From Excoecaria cochinchinensis (Eukaryota > Streptophyta > Magnoliopsida > Malpighiales > Euphorbiaceae): DNA of 64,000 nucleotides. The stretch covers positions 3,720,001 through 3,784,000 of the forward strand of contig CANTUQ010000037.1 in NCBI GenBank assembly GCA_947683425.1, read 5' to 3'. The notes below the pieces were generated by a model that had not been told where the DNA came from, ran no database searches, and was given only the letters and a program-made list of their open reading frames with translations. How positions within the stretch are numbered: the first letter of the stretch is position 1; each line of letters starts with the position of its first letter. This document shows positions 1 to 11,960 of this stretch, in pieces. A program made the position numbers and the translations under genes.

Positions 1-1699
1 GTAAAATCGTAATTTGATAAAAAGTTTAGGGACCTAATTGTAAATTTATAATAGTAAGGCTAATTAAGGGATTGAAGTAGAAGTGATCACTAACATAAAT
101 ATTAAATGCATAGTTGATAATTAATGAGTAAATAATCAATAAAAATGAAATATCATGGTATAAATAATTATTAAGTGAATAATGGTTTTAATTGATTTAA
201 ATAATCGAGTATGTGTGTCTAATTAAATTTAGTTTATATAGAGACATAATTGTAATTAAGAAATAATGAAGGGAACAAGTGTGAAGCAGTGGCATTATTG
301 TAAATAAGTGAAAAATGAGGGATTTGGATGGATTATTAAATGAAAATATCCTAATTTTAACTGGGACATATTATTGAAAGTTAATAAATGAAGATAGAAA
401 TCAATAAATCTAATTAATGAGAATAATAATGATAATAAGTGACTTGGAAGGGTAAAATAGTAAATAGGAAGAATGTTTAGGACTTAGTGAACTGAGACTA
501 AAGTATATGGATATTAAGTAGAATTAAAAAGGGCTAATGAGATTAATAGTATAGTCAGACAAATAAAATATAACAAAAATATTTGAACAGTTATAATGAG
601 GAATAATAAATGTAAAGATAATAGTAAAATAAAGTAGAGTAATTGTCAAGGTCATAATGTAAAATTGAATATCAGTGTAAATGTATAAAAATTGTTAGTG
701 TGAATAATAAGATTTATAATAATGTCAATAACGCTATTAATAGTTCTAATCAAGAATGGTAAAAGAATAATGATGGAAATAATAAGTGTCCTGATAATCA
801 GAAATTTGCTTTCTAGCCTTAATAATTTAGGAATATATATTACGAAGTACAATTAATCGAAATTAAGTAAACCATATAAGATATGATTAAGTGGAAAATA
901 TTAGTGCAACTGTAAAGTGTTAGAGAATTAGTGTAATTGAAGAAAATGTAAATGAATCGTTAAGGACACAAAGAAAGTAAAAATGTTAAAATTAATACTT
1001 ACAAGAATTATATTAACGGCTGTTCTTGTAAGTGATTAGATGACTAAGGATGTACCTAAGAATAGACTTTAAAAATAGACAAAGTGATAATAAGGATTGT
1101 TAGTGAAATTGATTGGTAATTAACAGACCAAACGTAGTGTTAAAATCATCAGGATAAATAGTATACATAATAATGGCACTGTCAATAGAATTAAAGATGT
1201 TAAGGTGTAGAGACAAGAAAAGATGACAAAGGATATAAGAAGGATAAATGACTAAAGTGCATAATTAATGTTTAAAAGATGTGATAACGGAAATATACTT
1301 GTGTGTGGATGCATGTAGTATTATATGGAAAACGTAGGATATGTATCCACTACTAAGCATTTTAATGCTCACTGCGTAGAATGTTACTGCGCGTAGGTTA
1401 TAGTAGATTTGGATGCAGCCGAAGATGTAGTGACGACCAAGGGAAGTTTTCGACAGCAAGGGTAGAAGGACTAGCATGGCATGTATATGACCGCGGTTGA
1501 TGGAAGTAATGGTGTATGATACGAGTATTTGAATTGCATGTTAGTGTACTGTTAAGTTTTTTTTTGTATATGCGTAAGTTTGTGATTGTTAATGCTAAAA
1601 AAACATGTTTCACTGAACTATCGAGTGCAATGTAATGTTTGTCAGTGCAGTGTTATGACATCCGATATTCGTATCATTTATGGGTATAAAGGTGTTACA
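1..1699 (+). repeat. Degenerate AT-rich repeat DNA, possible plus-oriented LTR remnant
   Basis: No coding region is supported here; the small open frames have no recognisable domain. The sequence is AT-rich with many short GAATAATAATG-like runs. It ends at 1693-1699 in TGTTACA after a GGGTATAAAGG stretch, resembling the reverse complement of the start of the Tekay-1 LTR just to the right. That is the only reason to suspect the end of a plus-oriented LTR that began left of the window. No paired LTR, PBS or PPT was found, so the identity is uncertain. Confidence 0.3.
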
Positions 1700-1873
1700 A
1701 GTAATTAAGAGTACTTCTTTCACATTTGTATATGAAGATACACACTTTCGTGAATCCCAACAGGATTCTATACACATTGGAGATGTGAGTATTCATCAAT
1801 ACAATTCTCATACTCATGAAATGTGTATGTAACTCAGATTAAACATCAACATTACACCACAAATAATTATCAA
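1700..1873. other. Short flank left of Tekay-1, part of its insertion target
   Basis: Non-coding AT-rich sequence. Its last five bases (1869-1873, ATCAA) recur exactly at 10819-10823, so it was contiguous with the sequence now resuming at 10824. It contains small inverted repeats around GAATCC/GGATTC at 1755-1770, similar in style to those in the LTRs of the window. Confidence 0.5.
1869..1873 (+). repeat. Target site duplication ATCAA, left copy
   Basis: Five bases directly before the TG of the left LTR; the identical 5-mer follows the CA of the right LTR at 10819-10823. Five-bp TSDs are standard for Ty3/gypsy integration. Confidence 0.9.
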
Positions 1874-2929
1874 TGTAACACCCCATACTCATACATAAGG
1901 GAGCTCATCCGAGTAGGGATTGAACGCCCATATGGATAAGGGTATCACTTAAACAATCCACAACTAAGCAAAGGTACAACAATAAACAAATAACTAAATA
2001 AATGACAAAAGAAAATAAAACATAAATCTCAAAGTTCTTTCATAGATAACCAAGAATTCATTACAAAAATATAACAATACAAAAGTGCCTTTACAAAAAT
2101 TACAATTTTCCAAAAGGCAATAAATAGCTGATGGATTACAATAAGATAGATACAAACTGAAGCCAAAAGATTACAAAAAGGAAACTATACACTAAACAAA
2201 AGCTAAGCTTCCCAAATCTGCACTCCTACTGCATTGGCCCGGCCTGAGGGGATGCACCCAAAAACTCCACTACTTCTGCACTTATATGGATGAAACACCC
2301 GTATTAAGCGATAATATTTAGTGGGAAAAACACAAATATGAACGGCCATTTATAATGGTCGTCAAAGTAAAACACATGCATATGTCACAAGCAAACATAC
2401 CATACCAAAATCATAACAAGTATACATCATAAGAGGTATTAAAAGAAATTCCACACTATATATATATCACATGATAGCATAATCAATTCATCAACGATTA
2501 ACCATCACATAAACGCCTACAAACTCATAGTAGCGGATAGCGAGTGAACACATTAGTACCCGTGGGTACGGTCAAAAGCAATTTTTTTTTTCATCTAAAA
2601 ACATTTTCACATTGAGGATCTTAAATAAGATCCGAACATATTAAGGATCACGAGGACCAAAATAGGGACCCGATTAGGGTCCAGAACACATTGGGGCTGC
2701 AGCTAACAAAACTCTTTAGGCATGCCTAATTATCCACTAACTTGACCCTTGCAGGCTATGCATAAAACATTTCATATTCGAAGCATAAAATCAACATATT
2801 TTGATAAGGCAAATTACAATTCAATATCATTCGCTGCATAATATGCTACTAGGTAAAGATTGTAAGTAAAAACAAGTTCAAAAGAGAAGAAATAGGTAGA
2901 AATAAAAAACTCAACATTTCAACATAGGG

Positions 2930-3235
2930 GGCATTTACATGGCGGTATGACAAAATCTTACCACCGTGTAGGACATTCCACACGGTGGTAAAGAAAACCT
3001 TACCGCCGTGTGGCCTGCCGAGCCAAAACCCCACATAAAATAGAATGCATTTACACGGCAGTAAGACAAAGCCTTACCACCGTGTAAAACGTACAACACC
3101 AATTCTTCAAAACAGAATGACTTTACACGGCGGTATGCTGAACTCTTCCCGCCGTGTAAATTCACGGACAAGAACAACTTAAACACAGAATACGATCACA
3201 CAGTGGTATGCCTTTTCATAACGCTGTGTAGATCA
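2930..3235. repeat. Array of quasi-palindromes (CGGCGGTA ... TACCGCCG) in Tekay-1 3' LTR
   Basis: Alternating ACGGCGGTA-like and TACCGCCGT-like blocks occur at intervals of about 20-45 bases, pairing as imperfect hairpins with loops such as TGACAAAATC. At least five stem pairs are visible. Linkers include CAGAATG and AGAATGCATTTA. The matching array is at 9735-10040. By the TATA position, the array lies in transcribed R-U5 sequence, roughly 0.6-0.9 kb downstream of the promoter. Confidence 0.85.
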
Positions 3236-3775
3236 TACAAAACCCAAAAAATTAATCAAGAACATACCCAAAATCACACCCAAACCTCATCTTACTACCA
3301 ATCAACAAAACACTTCAACAACTCAACTCATAATACCCTTAAGTACATACCGAATTATATTTATACATTTAATTTCTAACAATCAAACATGATTTCACAA
3401 TTCAAGAGAAAATGTACAAATAAAAACATTCCCAAACCTTGATCTCCTTTGCTCCTCAAACTCAAGGGGCTGCACTTCCACTTGCTACCTCTTTCCCCTT
3501 GGCCGCTCTAGCAGGTATCTTTAAACCATCAACCCAAAGCACACAATAACACCACATCTATCACAACTAACGGGAAACACAGAAAAAGAAGAGGAAGGAG
3601 AAGAAGAAGAAGAAGAATAGCAAAACTTACCAATTAACCACTTGTGTTGTCAAATTCCACCAAAGAGTAACTAAAGGAGATTAGGGCAAGAAGAGGGAAG
3701 AAGAAGAAAAAGGAACGGGAACGGGGAGAGGAGGAAATGGGAGAATACCTGCTCTCTCTCATTTTCTCTCTCTTG

Positions 3776-3783
3776 CTTTTATA
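3776..3783 (-). promoter_or_regulatory. TATA box in Tekay-1 3' LTR
   Basis: Reads TATAAAAG on the minus strand, about 200 bp from the LTR's transcription-upstream end and followed by GAGAGAGA-rich leader. The same box is at 10617-10624 in the other LTR. Confidence 0.6.
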
Positions 3784-3981
3784 CCCCTTTCTTTTTCTCT
3801 CCCTTGCCATGTGTCACACAACCATTGGTCGTTTTGACAAACTCTTCTAATCCTTCTAATTCCTCAACCACGATAATACACCCAAATAAAACTCACACTA
3901 AAAATACAAAACATGCTAATCACATGTAATAACTCACAAATAATGACCCAAAACTACTAGGGTGGGAATCGGGCTGTTACA

Positions 3982-3994
3982 ACTCTCCCCTCCT
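3982..3994 (-). promoter_or_regulatory. Polypurine tract of Tekay-1
   Basis: Reads AGGAGGGGAGAGT on the minus strand, directly abutting the 3' LTR, where plus-strand DNA priming is expected. Tekay-2 has nearly the same tract at 38850-38860. Confidence 0.88.
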
Positions 3995-5500
3995 AACAAA
4001 AATTTCGTCCTCAAAATTCTTACCTGAGCCAAATAAATGCGGATACTGAGATCTCATAACTGACTCTGGTTCCCACGTAGCTTCTTCAACCCCATGGTGC
4101 TGCCGTAAAAGCTTAACCAGAGGAACTTGCTTTCTTCTAAGTTGTCTCCCTTCCTAAGCTAAAATAGCTTTTGGTTCTTCATCATACGAATAATCAGGTT
4201 GAATCCTTATATCTTGAACTGATAACACATGTGATGGATCAGATCGGTAGCGACAAAGCATGGACACATAAAATACGCCATGTAGCTTAGCCAATTCCAA
4301 AGGTGAGGCCAACTTATAGGCAACTTGTCCAATATTTTCCAAAATCTCAAAAGGCCCTATAAATCAAGGACTTAGCTTACCCTTTTTACCAAAACGCAAA
4401 ACTTTCCGCCAAGGCGACACTTTAAGAAACACATTGTTTTCGATTTCAAACTAAATGTTTTTCCACTTCAAGTTGGCATAGGATCTCTGTCTATCCTTGG
4501 CTGCCTTCAAATTCTGTTGTACCACTCAAATTTTCTCCTCGGTATCTTGAATCAATTCTGGTCCAACAAAGGAACGCTCGGTTAGCTCGGTCCAATAGAC
4601 TGGAGTCCTACACTTTCGTCCATACAAAGCTTCATACGGTGACATTCCATTTCTTGCCTGATAACTGTTATTATAGGCGAATTCCATGAGCAACACATAT
4701 TTATCCCAATTGCCCGACAATTTTAAGGCACAACCCCGAAGCATATCTTCTAAAATCGGAATAACCTGTTCTGACTGTCCGTCTGACTGGGGATGAAAAG
4801 CAGTACTGAAATTCAGTCGAGTACCCAAAGCCGTTTGCAATTCTTTCCAAAACGTTGACGTAAACCTCGGATCCGGATCTGATACAATAGATAAAGGAAT
4901 ACCATGTAATCTGATTACTTCATTAACATATGTCTCTGCCAATCTATCCATCGAATAATTCATCCTAACTAGTAGAAAATGCACTAACTTGGTGAGTCGA
5001 TCAACTATAACCCACACCGCATCATGCTTCCGTTGTGTTAAAGGCAAACCCATTATAAATCCATGGTGATATCATCCCACTTCCATTGAGGGATGGGTAA
5101 AGGATTGAGCAGTCTAGAAGGAACTTGATGTTCAGCCTTTACCTGCTAACAGGTTAAATATTTAGACACAAACTCCACAATGTCTCTCTTCATCCCTTGC
5201 CACCAATAGAACTGCTTCAAATCTCGGTACATCTTCTCACTACCGGGATGCATGGTAAAGTCGTAGCGTGTGCCTCAAGCAAAAGCTTCTTCTTTAACTC
5301 ATCATCACTCGGCACACATAAACGATTTCTGTACATAAGCACCCCATCTAAAACCAAAAATTTAGTCTGCTTACCATTCTGAATCTCTCGCAACACTTGC
5401 TGCAACTTCAGATCGTCTCTCTGAGCATCCACTATAGACTGCCTTAAAGAAGGTTTAACTTTCAGTTAGGCAATCAAAGCCCCTTCTGAATCCAACCTCC
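3995..5500 (-). pseudogene. pol: Tekay-1 integrase with C-terminal chromodomain-like tail, broken
   Basis: This is the C-terminal third of pol, which inserts the cDNA into the chromosome. The three catalytic positions look present: Asp in IVDRLTK (about 5000), Asp in VSDPDPRF (about 4880) and Glu in SDGQSEQ (about 4770). Beyond the core come a YGRKCRTP motif and then a tail translating around VPLVKLLRQHHG and EEATWEPE (4030-4130), typical of the chromodomain-like end of plant chromoviruses. In-frame stops interrupt it, including one at about 4152 just before the tail and others between 5050 and 5220. The 3' end of pol reaches nearly to the PPT, as is usual in this lineage. Confidence 0.85.
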
Positions 5501-5539
5501 ACTTACAATGCTGCAGTACTAAAGTCGACACCGATTTTT

Positions 5540-6860
5540 GACTCAGGGCATCCACAACAACATTCGCTTTACCCGGAAGGTATTCCAAAATACAATCAGA
5601 ATCTTTAAATAGTTCCAACCAACGACGCTGCTTTAAATTCAACTCTTTCTACGTGAGGAGATACTTTAAACTCTTGTGGTCAGTGAAAATCCTACACGTC
5701 TCCCTATACAGATCATGCCGCCAAATCTTGAGAGCAAAGATCACACTAGCTAACTCTAGGTCATGCGTCGGATAATTCCTTTCATGATGCTTTAACTGAC
5801 GGGATGCATAGGCTACCACTTTACCCTCTTGCATCAAAACACAGCCAAGTCCAATTCCTGAAGCATCCCTGTACATCACATACTCCTTACCCGAGACCGG
5901 TTGAGTAAGCACAGGAGCCTCAATCAATAAACTTTTCAGCTGCTCAAAACACGTCTGACAATCATCGGACCATTCAAATTTCACCCCTTTTCGAAGAAGT
6001 CTAGTCATAGGTGCCGTAATAACTGAAAATCCTTTTACAAACCGTCTGTAATACCCGGCTAAACCCAGAAAACTTCTCACTTCAGGTACATTCCTAGGTG
6101 CCTTCCAATTCACAATAGCCTCAACCTTCGCCGGATCAACATGTATTCCCTTTGCAGAAACTATATGGCCCAAAAAGGACACCTCTTTAAGCTAAAAATC
6201 GCATTTACTGAGCTTTGCAAACAATTGGTGATCCCTCAAAACTTGAAGCACTATCCGAAGATGCTCTTCATGCTCACTCTCATTCTTCGAGTAAACCAAG
6301 ATATCGTCAATGAATACCACTACAAATTGGTTGAGATATCAAATCTATAAAAACCACTGGTGCATTGGTCAATCCAAACAGCATGACAAGAAACTCATAG
6401 TGGCTATGTCGCGTCCGAAAAGCAGTCTTAATGACATCTGCATCCTTAACTCAAAGCTGATAGTATCCGGACTGCAAATCAATCTTGAAAAAGATTCCAG
6501 CTCCTCTTAGCCGATCAAACAGGTCCTCGATCCTAGGCAATGGGTACTTATTTTTCATGGTAACCTTATTGATCTACCGATAATCAATACACATCCTTAA
6601 CGTACCATCCTTTTTCTTCACAAACAAAATCGGAGCACCCCATGGAGATACGTTGGGTCTGATAAAGCCTTTATCCAATAGCTCCTGTAATTAAGTCTTA
6701 AGTTCCCTCAATTCCACAAGAGCCATTCGATAAGGTGCCTTAGAAATAGGAGCGGTACCTGGCAATATCTCTATGGACAACTCCACTTCTCTCTCAGGAG
6801 GCAAACCAAGCAACTCACTAGGAAACACATCCTCAAACTCTCTAACCACTGGAATGTCCT
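5540..6860 (-). pseudogene. pol: Tekay-1 reverse transcriptase and RNase H, broken
   Basis: RT copies the element RNA to DNA and RNase H removes the RNA strand. RT shows KKKDGTLRMCIDYR near 6600, a KTAFRTRHSHYEFLV stretch near 6400, and the catalytic motif FIDDILVYS (Ile-Asp-Asp codons 6303-6311). The connection VSFLGHIVSAKGI and the RNase H start with Asp in YRDASGIGLG (about 5865) follow, then FTDHKSLKYLL. A stop replaces Gln after CIDYR. Sequence between the FGLTNAP-like block and FIDD is short or frameshifted (6318-6380). Both domains lie in the expected order. Confidence 0.88.
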
Positions 6861-7359
6861 CAATATTAACTTGACTACGCTTGGAGTCCAATACAAAAGC
6901 CAAGAATGCCTCACAACCTTTTATTATAAACCACCTAGCTTGCATGGCTGAAATAACATTTCCCAAGGAATTAGAACCCAGACCTTTCATCACAACCGAA
7001 GACTGATCTCTATTTCGGAGCACTACGGTCTTTCTATGACAATTTACTACGGTTCGGTGCTTAAATAGCCAATCCATTCCCAAAATCAAATCAAATTCCC
7101 GAAAAGGCAAAATCAATCAAATCCGTTGAAAATTCTATTCCTTGAACCTAGAGGGAACAATTCCTAAACACTCTACTCACATTGACATAATGCCTTAAAG
7201 GACTGGTTACACAAATCTCGTAATCTAATTGGTCTACTTCAGGAAACTTATCATATAACTTATCAGAACACAAATATGAGTGTGTGGAACTAGGGTCTAT
7301 TAGAGCATATAATTCAGTGTGATAGAGTAGAAACTTACCTGTAATCACAGCAGGTGCAT
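6860..7359 (-). pseudogene. pol: Tekay-1 aspartic protease, broken
   Basis: This retropepsin-type domain processes Gag-Pol. The catalytic region reads LIDPSSTHSYLC at about 7270-7305, where families of this type usually have D-x-G-S/A-T-H-S; the Gly is replaced by Ser. The second conserved block FDLILGMDWL lies at about 7070-7100. A stop and a frameshift separate the two blocks around 7117-7150, so the domain cannot be made intact. Confidence 0.85.
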
Positions 7360-8569
7360 CCTGCTCTTCCTGAGCTCTCATGGCATAAGCCCTTGCTGGC
7401 GCCATTTGAGGACGGTCCACTGACTCCGATGGAGCTCCTTCTCTAAGCCGACCACATTGACCTCTACCTCTGCCCCTACCCCGACTAGCCTGAGGGGCAT
7501 TAGATCCTGATCGGCTGACCTCTTGCTGATCTCGAGTGTTCTCACTCAACTTGGGACAATTTTCCAGGAAATGAACCGTGCTTTCACAGCGAAAACACCC
7601 TCCAGTAAGCCAATGGCACTTGCCCTTGTGGCACTTACTACAGTGAGAACACTCAGGCACAACCTTACTTCTACCACTAGAACCACCTCTACGACCACCA
7701 GGAACAAATGAAGATCCTTGTCTCCTACCCCTCGTAGCCGGACTGGCGAATGACTCATCCTGAGGATTTGCATGTGGGTTCCTTGACCTCTTACTCGTGG
7801 ATGAACCTCCACGAGGGGGATTCCTTCTCTGAGCTCTATCCCTCAACACTGATTCAGATCTCTCTGCACGCAGAGCTGCTTGAACAATCTGATAATAACT
7901 AACAGCAGGGGCACTCAACAAAGATATCAACATGGCCCTCAGAGACTCATTCAACCTAGCTTCAAAATGTTGACACCGAAAATCTTCTATCAAAATACCC
8001 GGAGGAGCATACTTACCGAGTTTATTAAATTCCTTCTCGTATTCAGCTACCGATATCGCTCTTTACTTAAGACTTAGAAATTGAGCCCACTTAGCCTCCT
8101 TATAAGCTTTGGTCACATACTTATTAGTGAACTCTCTTTTAAAGAACTCCCACGTGACTGGGTCTTGCAACTGGGGATGCCTACGGACCAACTTCCACCA
8201 GTCGTAAGTCGAACCTTGGAGTAATGCTACCACCCATTCCACTTGCCTATCCGAAGGGCAACGAATCTCTTCTAGAACTCTCTTAACCTTCTCAATCCAT
8301 TTCTCCGCCAACTCTGATTCTTCCAAACTCGTCCCATAGAAATCTTTCGCACCAGCCTTCCATATACTCTCTATCGGGGCTCTCGGAGCGGTAACCCTCT
8401 CTAAGACTCGAGCCATGTCTTGAGATATCTTCAACATTGCCCCAAAAGGCATGGCTGCAGCCTCAGGTTGCACCCTAGCTGGCTGAGTCAGACCAGACAC
8501 TGATGGATCTTGCTCTTGGGGATTAGCGCTTTCAGCTGACCCCTCGCGGGATCGACGCGCAGACTCTAT
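7360..8569 (-). pseudogene. gag: Tekay-1 Gag with CCHC zinc knuckle, broken
   Basis: Gag is the particle-forming and RNA-binding protein. The retrotransposon-gag core is recognisable by KVKRVLEEIRCP, STYDWWKLV and TWEFFKREFTNKYV (about 8100-8330). The nucleocapsid knuckle CFRCESTVHFLENC (C-x2-C-x4-H-x4-C) lies at about 7555-7600, and arginine/glycine-rich stretches flank it. The likely original ATG reads ATA at 8567-8569. A TAA at about 8061 breaks the frame after FLSLK; the same frame continues as VAEYEKEF. Confidence 0.88.
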
Positions 8570-8660
8570 CTACTACAAATATAAAGACATCTGCATTAGG
8601 CCAATACGGTTCTAAACATATATCTATACCCTATGATAGCCTAGAAACGCCTAAAACTAG

Positions 8661-8672
8661 GCTCTGATACCA
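8661..8672 (-). promoter_or_regulatory. Primer binding site of Tekay-1 (initiator tRNA-Met type)
   Basis: Reads TGGTATCAGAGC on the minus strand, complementary to the 3' end of plant initiator tRNA-Met, a few bases inside the 5' LTR. It fixes the direction of the element. Confidence 0.93.
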
Positions 8673-9734
8673 AAAATTATAACACCCCATACCCATACCT
8701 AAGGGAGCTTATCCGAGGAGGGAGTGAACGCCCATATAGATAAGGGTATCACTTAAACAATCCACAACTAAGCAAAGGTACAACAATAAACAAATAAATA
8801 AATAAATAACAAAAGAAAATAAAACATAAATCTCAAAGTTCTTTAATAGATAACCAAGAATTCATTACAAAAATATAACAATACAAAAGTGCCATTACAA
8901 AAATTACAATTTTCCAAAAGGCAATACATAGCTGACGGATTACAATAAGATAAATACAAACTGAAGCCAAAAGATTACAAAAAGGAAACTATACACTAAA
9001 CAAAAGCTAAGCTTCCCAAATCTGCACTCCTACTGCGTTGGCCTGGCCTGCAGGGACGCACCCAAAGACTCCACTACTTCCGCACCTGCACTGATGAAAC
9101 ACCCATGCTAAGCGATAACGCTTAATGGAAAAAACAAAAATATGAATGGCCATTCACAATGGTCATCAAAGTAAAACACATGCATATGTCACAAGCAATC
9201 ATACCGTACCAAAAGCATACAATTATACATCATAAGAGGTATTTAAAGAAATTCCACACTATATATATATATCACATGATAGCATAATCAATTCATCAAC
9301 GATTAACCATCACATAAATGCCTGCAAACTCATAGTAGCGGACAGCGAGTGAGCACATTAGTACTCGTGGGTACTGTCAAAAGCAATTTCTTTATTTTCA
9401 TCCAAAAACATTTTCACATTGAGGATTTTAAACAAGATTCGAACACATTAAGGATCATGAAGACCCAAGCGGGGACCTGATCAGGGTCCAGAACACATTG
9501 GGGCTACATCTAACAGAACTCTTTAGGCATGCCTAATTATCCACTAACTTGACCCTTGCAAGATATGCATAAAACATTTCATATTCGAAGCATAAAATCA
9601 ACATATTTTGATGAGGCAAATTACAATTCAATATCATTTGCTACATAATATGCTACAAGGTAAAGATTGTAAATAAAAACAAGTTCAAAAGAGGCGAAAT
9701 AGACAAAAATCAAAAACTCAACATTTCAACATAG

Positions 9735-10040
9735 TGGGCATTTACACGACAGTATGACAAAACCTTACCGCCGTATAGGACATTCCATACAGTGGTAAAG
9801 AAAACCTTACTGCCGTGTGGCTTGTCGAGCCAAAACCCCACAGAAAACAGAATGCATTTACACGACGGTATGATAAAGCTTTACCACCGTATAAAATCCA
9901 CAACACCAATTCTTCAAAACATAATGACTTTACATGGCGGTATGCTGAACTCTTACGGCCGTGTAAATTCACAAACAAGAACAACTTAAACACAGAATAC
10001 GATCACACGGTGGTATGCCTTTTCATACCGCTGTGTAGAT
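9735..10040. repeat. Array of quasi-palindromes in Tekay-1 5' LTR
   Basis: Second copy of the CGGCGGTA/TACCGCCG hairpin array seen at 2930-3235. Many stem positions differ between the two copies, for example CACGACGGTA versus CACGGCAGTA. This allows a test of whether changes in one arm are matched in the other. Confidence 0.85.
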
Positions 10041-10616
10041 CATACAAAACCTAGAAAATCAATCGAGAATATACCCAAAATCACACCCAAACCTCATCTT
10101 ACTACCAATCAACAAAACACTTCAACAACTCAACTCATATTACCCTTAAGTACATACCCAATTATATTATACATTTAATTTCTAACAATCAAACATGATT
10201 TCACAATTCAAGAGAAAATGCACAAATGAAAACATTACCAAACCTTAATCTCCTTTGCTCCTCAAACTCAAGGGGTTGCACTTCCACTTGCTGCCTGCCT
10301 CTTTCCCGTTGGTCTCTCTAGCAGGTATCTCTGAACCATCAACCCAAAACACACAATAACACCACATTCATCACAACCAACGGGAAATATAGAAAAAGAA
10401 GAGGAAGAAAAAGAAGAAGGAGGAGGAGGAGGAGAAGAAGAATAGCAAAACTTTCCAATTAACCACTTGTGTTGTCAAATTCCACCAAAGAGCAACTAAA
10501 GGAGATTAGGGCAAGAAGAGGGAAGAAGAAGAAAAGGAATGGGAACGGGAACGGGGAGAAGAGAGGAGGAAACAAGAGAGGGCAGATAGCTGCTCTCTCT
10601 CATTTTCTCTCTCTTG

Positions 10617-10624
10617 CTTTTATA
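10617..10624 (-). promoter_or_regulatory. TATA box in Tekay-1 5' LTR
   Basis: TATAAAAG on the minus strand, preceded by GCGG and followed by a GAGAGAG-rich leader. It is the best-supported promoter element of Tekay-1. Confidence 0.65.
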
Positions 10625-10818
10625 CCGCTTTCTTTTTCTCTCCCTTGCCATGTGTAACTCAACCATTGGTGGTTTTGACAAACTCTTCTAATCCTTCTAA
10701 TTCCTCAACCACAACAATACACCCAAACAAAACTCACACTAAAAATACAAAACATGCTAATCACATGCAATAACTCACAAACAACCAAAACTACTAGGGT
10801 GGGAATCGAGGTGTTACA

Positions 10819-10823
10819 ATCAA
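10819..10823 (+). repeat. Target site duplication ATCAA, right copy
   Basis: Identical to 1869-1873; follows the terminal CA of the right LTR. Confidence 0.9.
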
Positions 10824-11489
10824 TATCACTTAAGCCATTTATAGTTCCGTAATTCACGTATGTCAACCATTCCGTATACATGCATTACATTTAAATATTC
10901 ATATGATAAAGCAATTATTAGCACCTAAATATAAATATATAACATCATCAAGTTGGGATCACAATTCCTCATTACATACACCTCCCTTATAGCCTATCAG
11001 TACCATACACTCACAAATTCACATAAGATGTAAAGTTTACATTCATACACTTGTTTGTTAGTTATTTCATAACTTGCCTGCACTTCTAGAGTAGTGGATA
11101 ATGGGATAATCACTCCGATATCCGCAGATACCTTTATACTAGTATCCGTAGATATTTTTATATCATGCACTGGTATCCATAGATACATTTCAATAAAAAC
11201 ACATACAATCGCTTTTTGGGGATCCAATCAAGGAATACCCTTGACCCAAATGGGATCGATTAGTTGGAAAGCACTTCGACTATAGCACTTTGACCCTATA
11301 GGCATGCCCACCTATCCACAACTCGACTTGTAGGCTAAATTACTAACTCGATTATTTATTTGCATGAACTTGCTATAAAACTTCCACAATTTCGTATTAA
11401 ATAATTATCGAACAACCATACACTATTCTTTTTCATATACGCATATAACTTATTATCAATCTCACACTTCATCATTAAATTCATACAAT

Positions 11490-11513
11490 TAATATATATA
11501 TATATATATATAT
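11490..11513. repeat. (AT)n microsatellite
   Basis: Alternating AT run inside the old LTR. Confidence 0.9.
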
Positions 11514-11794
11514 TCATATAAACACATACTCACCTGAGCCACTTTAATAATCTCCATATAAGTAAGCAGTTTATAAGCTCAAGACCATAAATCACATAAT
11601 ACATCAATATTAAATTAAATCATTACATTTGATATCTTGCACCCATATGTATGATTTACCACATAAACCTATACCTCATTATATATAACTTCACATGGAT
11701 TATATATTTATTATTCTTCATATGCATAGCCATTTATAAACTAATACAATATTTCACATAATTTAGGACAACAAATAAGCATTTCACATTCTTA

Positions 11795-11960
11795 GTTGTG
11801 TCGCGCTCGCGACAGACCTTACTTCATAAGTCACGCACGAGACGTCAGACACTTCCAACTTCTGTCACGCTCACACTAATCTCGTACTCACGACTGAATA
11901 CAGTATGATGATTTTTGTCCTATGGAACCTCTATTGCGCTCGCGACAGAGCCTGAAATAT
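11795..11960. repeat. Palindrome patch with GTCGCGCTCGCGAC stems
   Basis: GTCGCGCTCGCGAC at about 11810 and GCGCTCGCGACAG near 11940 flank degenerate relatives (GTCACGCACGAGACGTC, CTGTCACGCTCAC). It occupies the same part of the LTR as the hairpin arrays of Tekay-1 and Tekay-2, but with different stem sequences. Confidence 0.7.

Larger units (their letters stand above)
1874..3981 (-). repeat. Tekay-1 3' LTR (left)
   Basis: 2108 bp, starting TGTAACACCCCATAC and ending CTGTTACA. It aligns along its length with 8678-10818. On the element's strand, a TATAAAAG box lies at 3776-3783 in a purine-rich region. Downstream of it come the hairpin array (about 2935-3230) and a conserved TTAGGCATGCCTA box near 2718. 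The small open frames inside are artefacts of the repeat. Confidence 0.93.
1874..10818 (-). mobile_element. Tekay-1: full-length Ty3/gypsy chromovirus-type LTR retrotransposon
   Basis: Complete 8.9-kb element on the minus strand: 5' LTR on the right (8678-10818), tRNA-iMet-type PBS beside it, gag-PR-RT-RNaseH-IN-chromodomain reading leftwards, PPT, and 3' LTR on the left (1874-3981). A perfect TSD (ATCAA) brackets it. The long LTRs of over 2 kb and the C-terminal chromodomain-like tail point to the Tekay/Del chromovirus lineage; the lineage name is an inference from layout and motifs, not from a tree. All coding parts contain stops or frameshifts, so it is a dead copy. It interrupts an older LTR-like sequence. 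Confidence 0.93.
8678..10818 (-). repeat. Tekay-1 5' LTR (right)
   Basis: 2141 bp, matching 1874-3981 with scattered substitutions and small indels. The first two bases read TA rather than TG (8678-8679); the end is GTGTTACA. The promoter region carries TATAAAAG at 10617-10624. The leader holds GAA/GGA-rich tracts (10395-10445 and 10510-10570), the hairpin array (9735-10040) and the TTAGGCATGCCTA box near 9530. Confidence 0.93.

Noticed and set aside
8661..8672. Possible tRNA sequence GCTCTGATACCA (also 58870-58881)
   Set aside because: Only the 3' tRNA-complementary stretch is present; these are primer binding sites, not tRNA genes.
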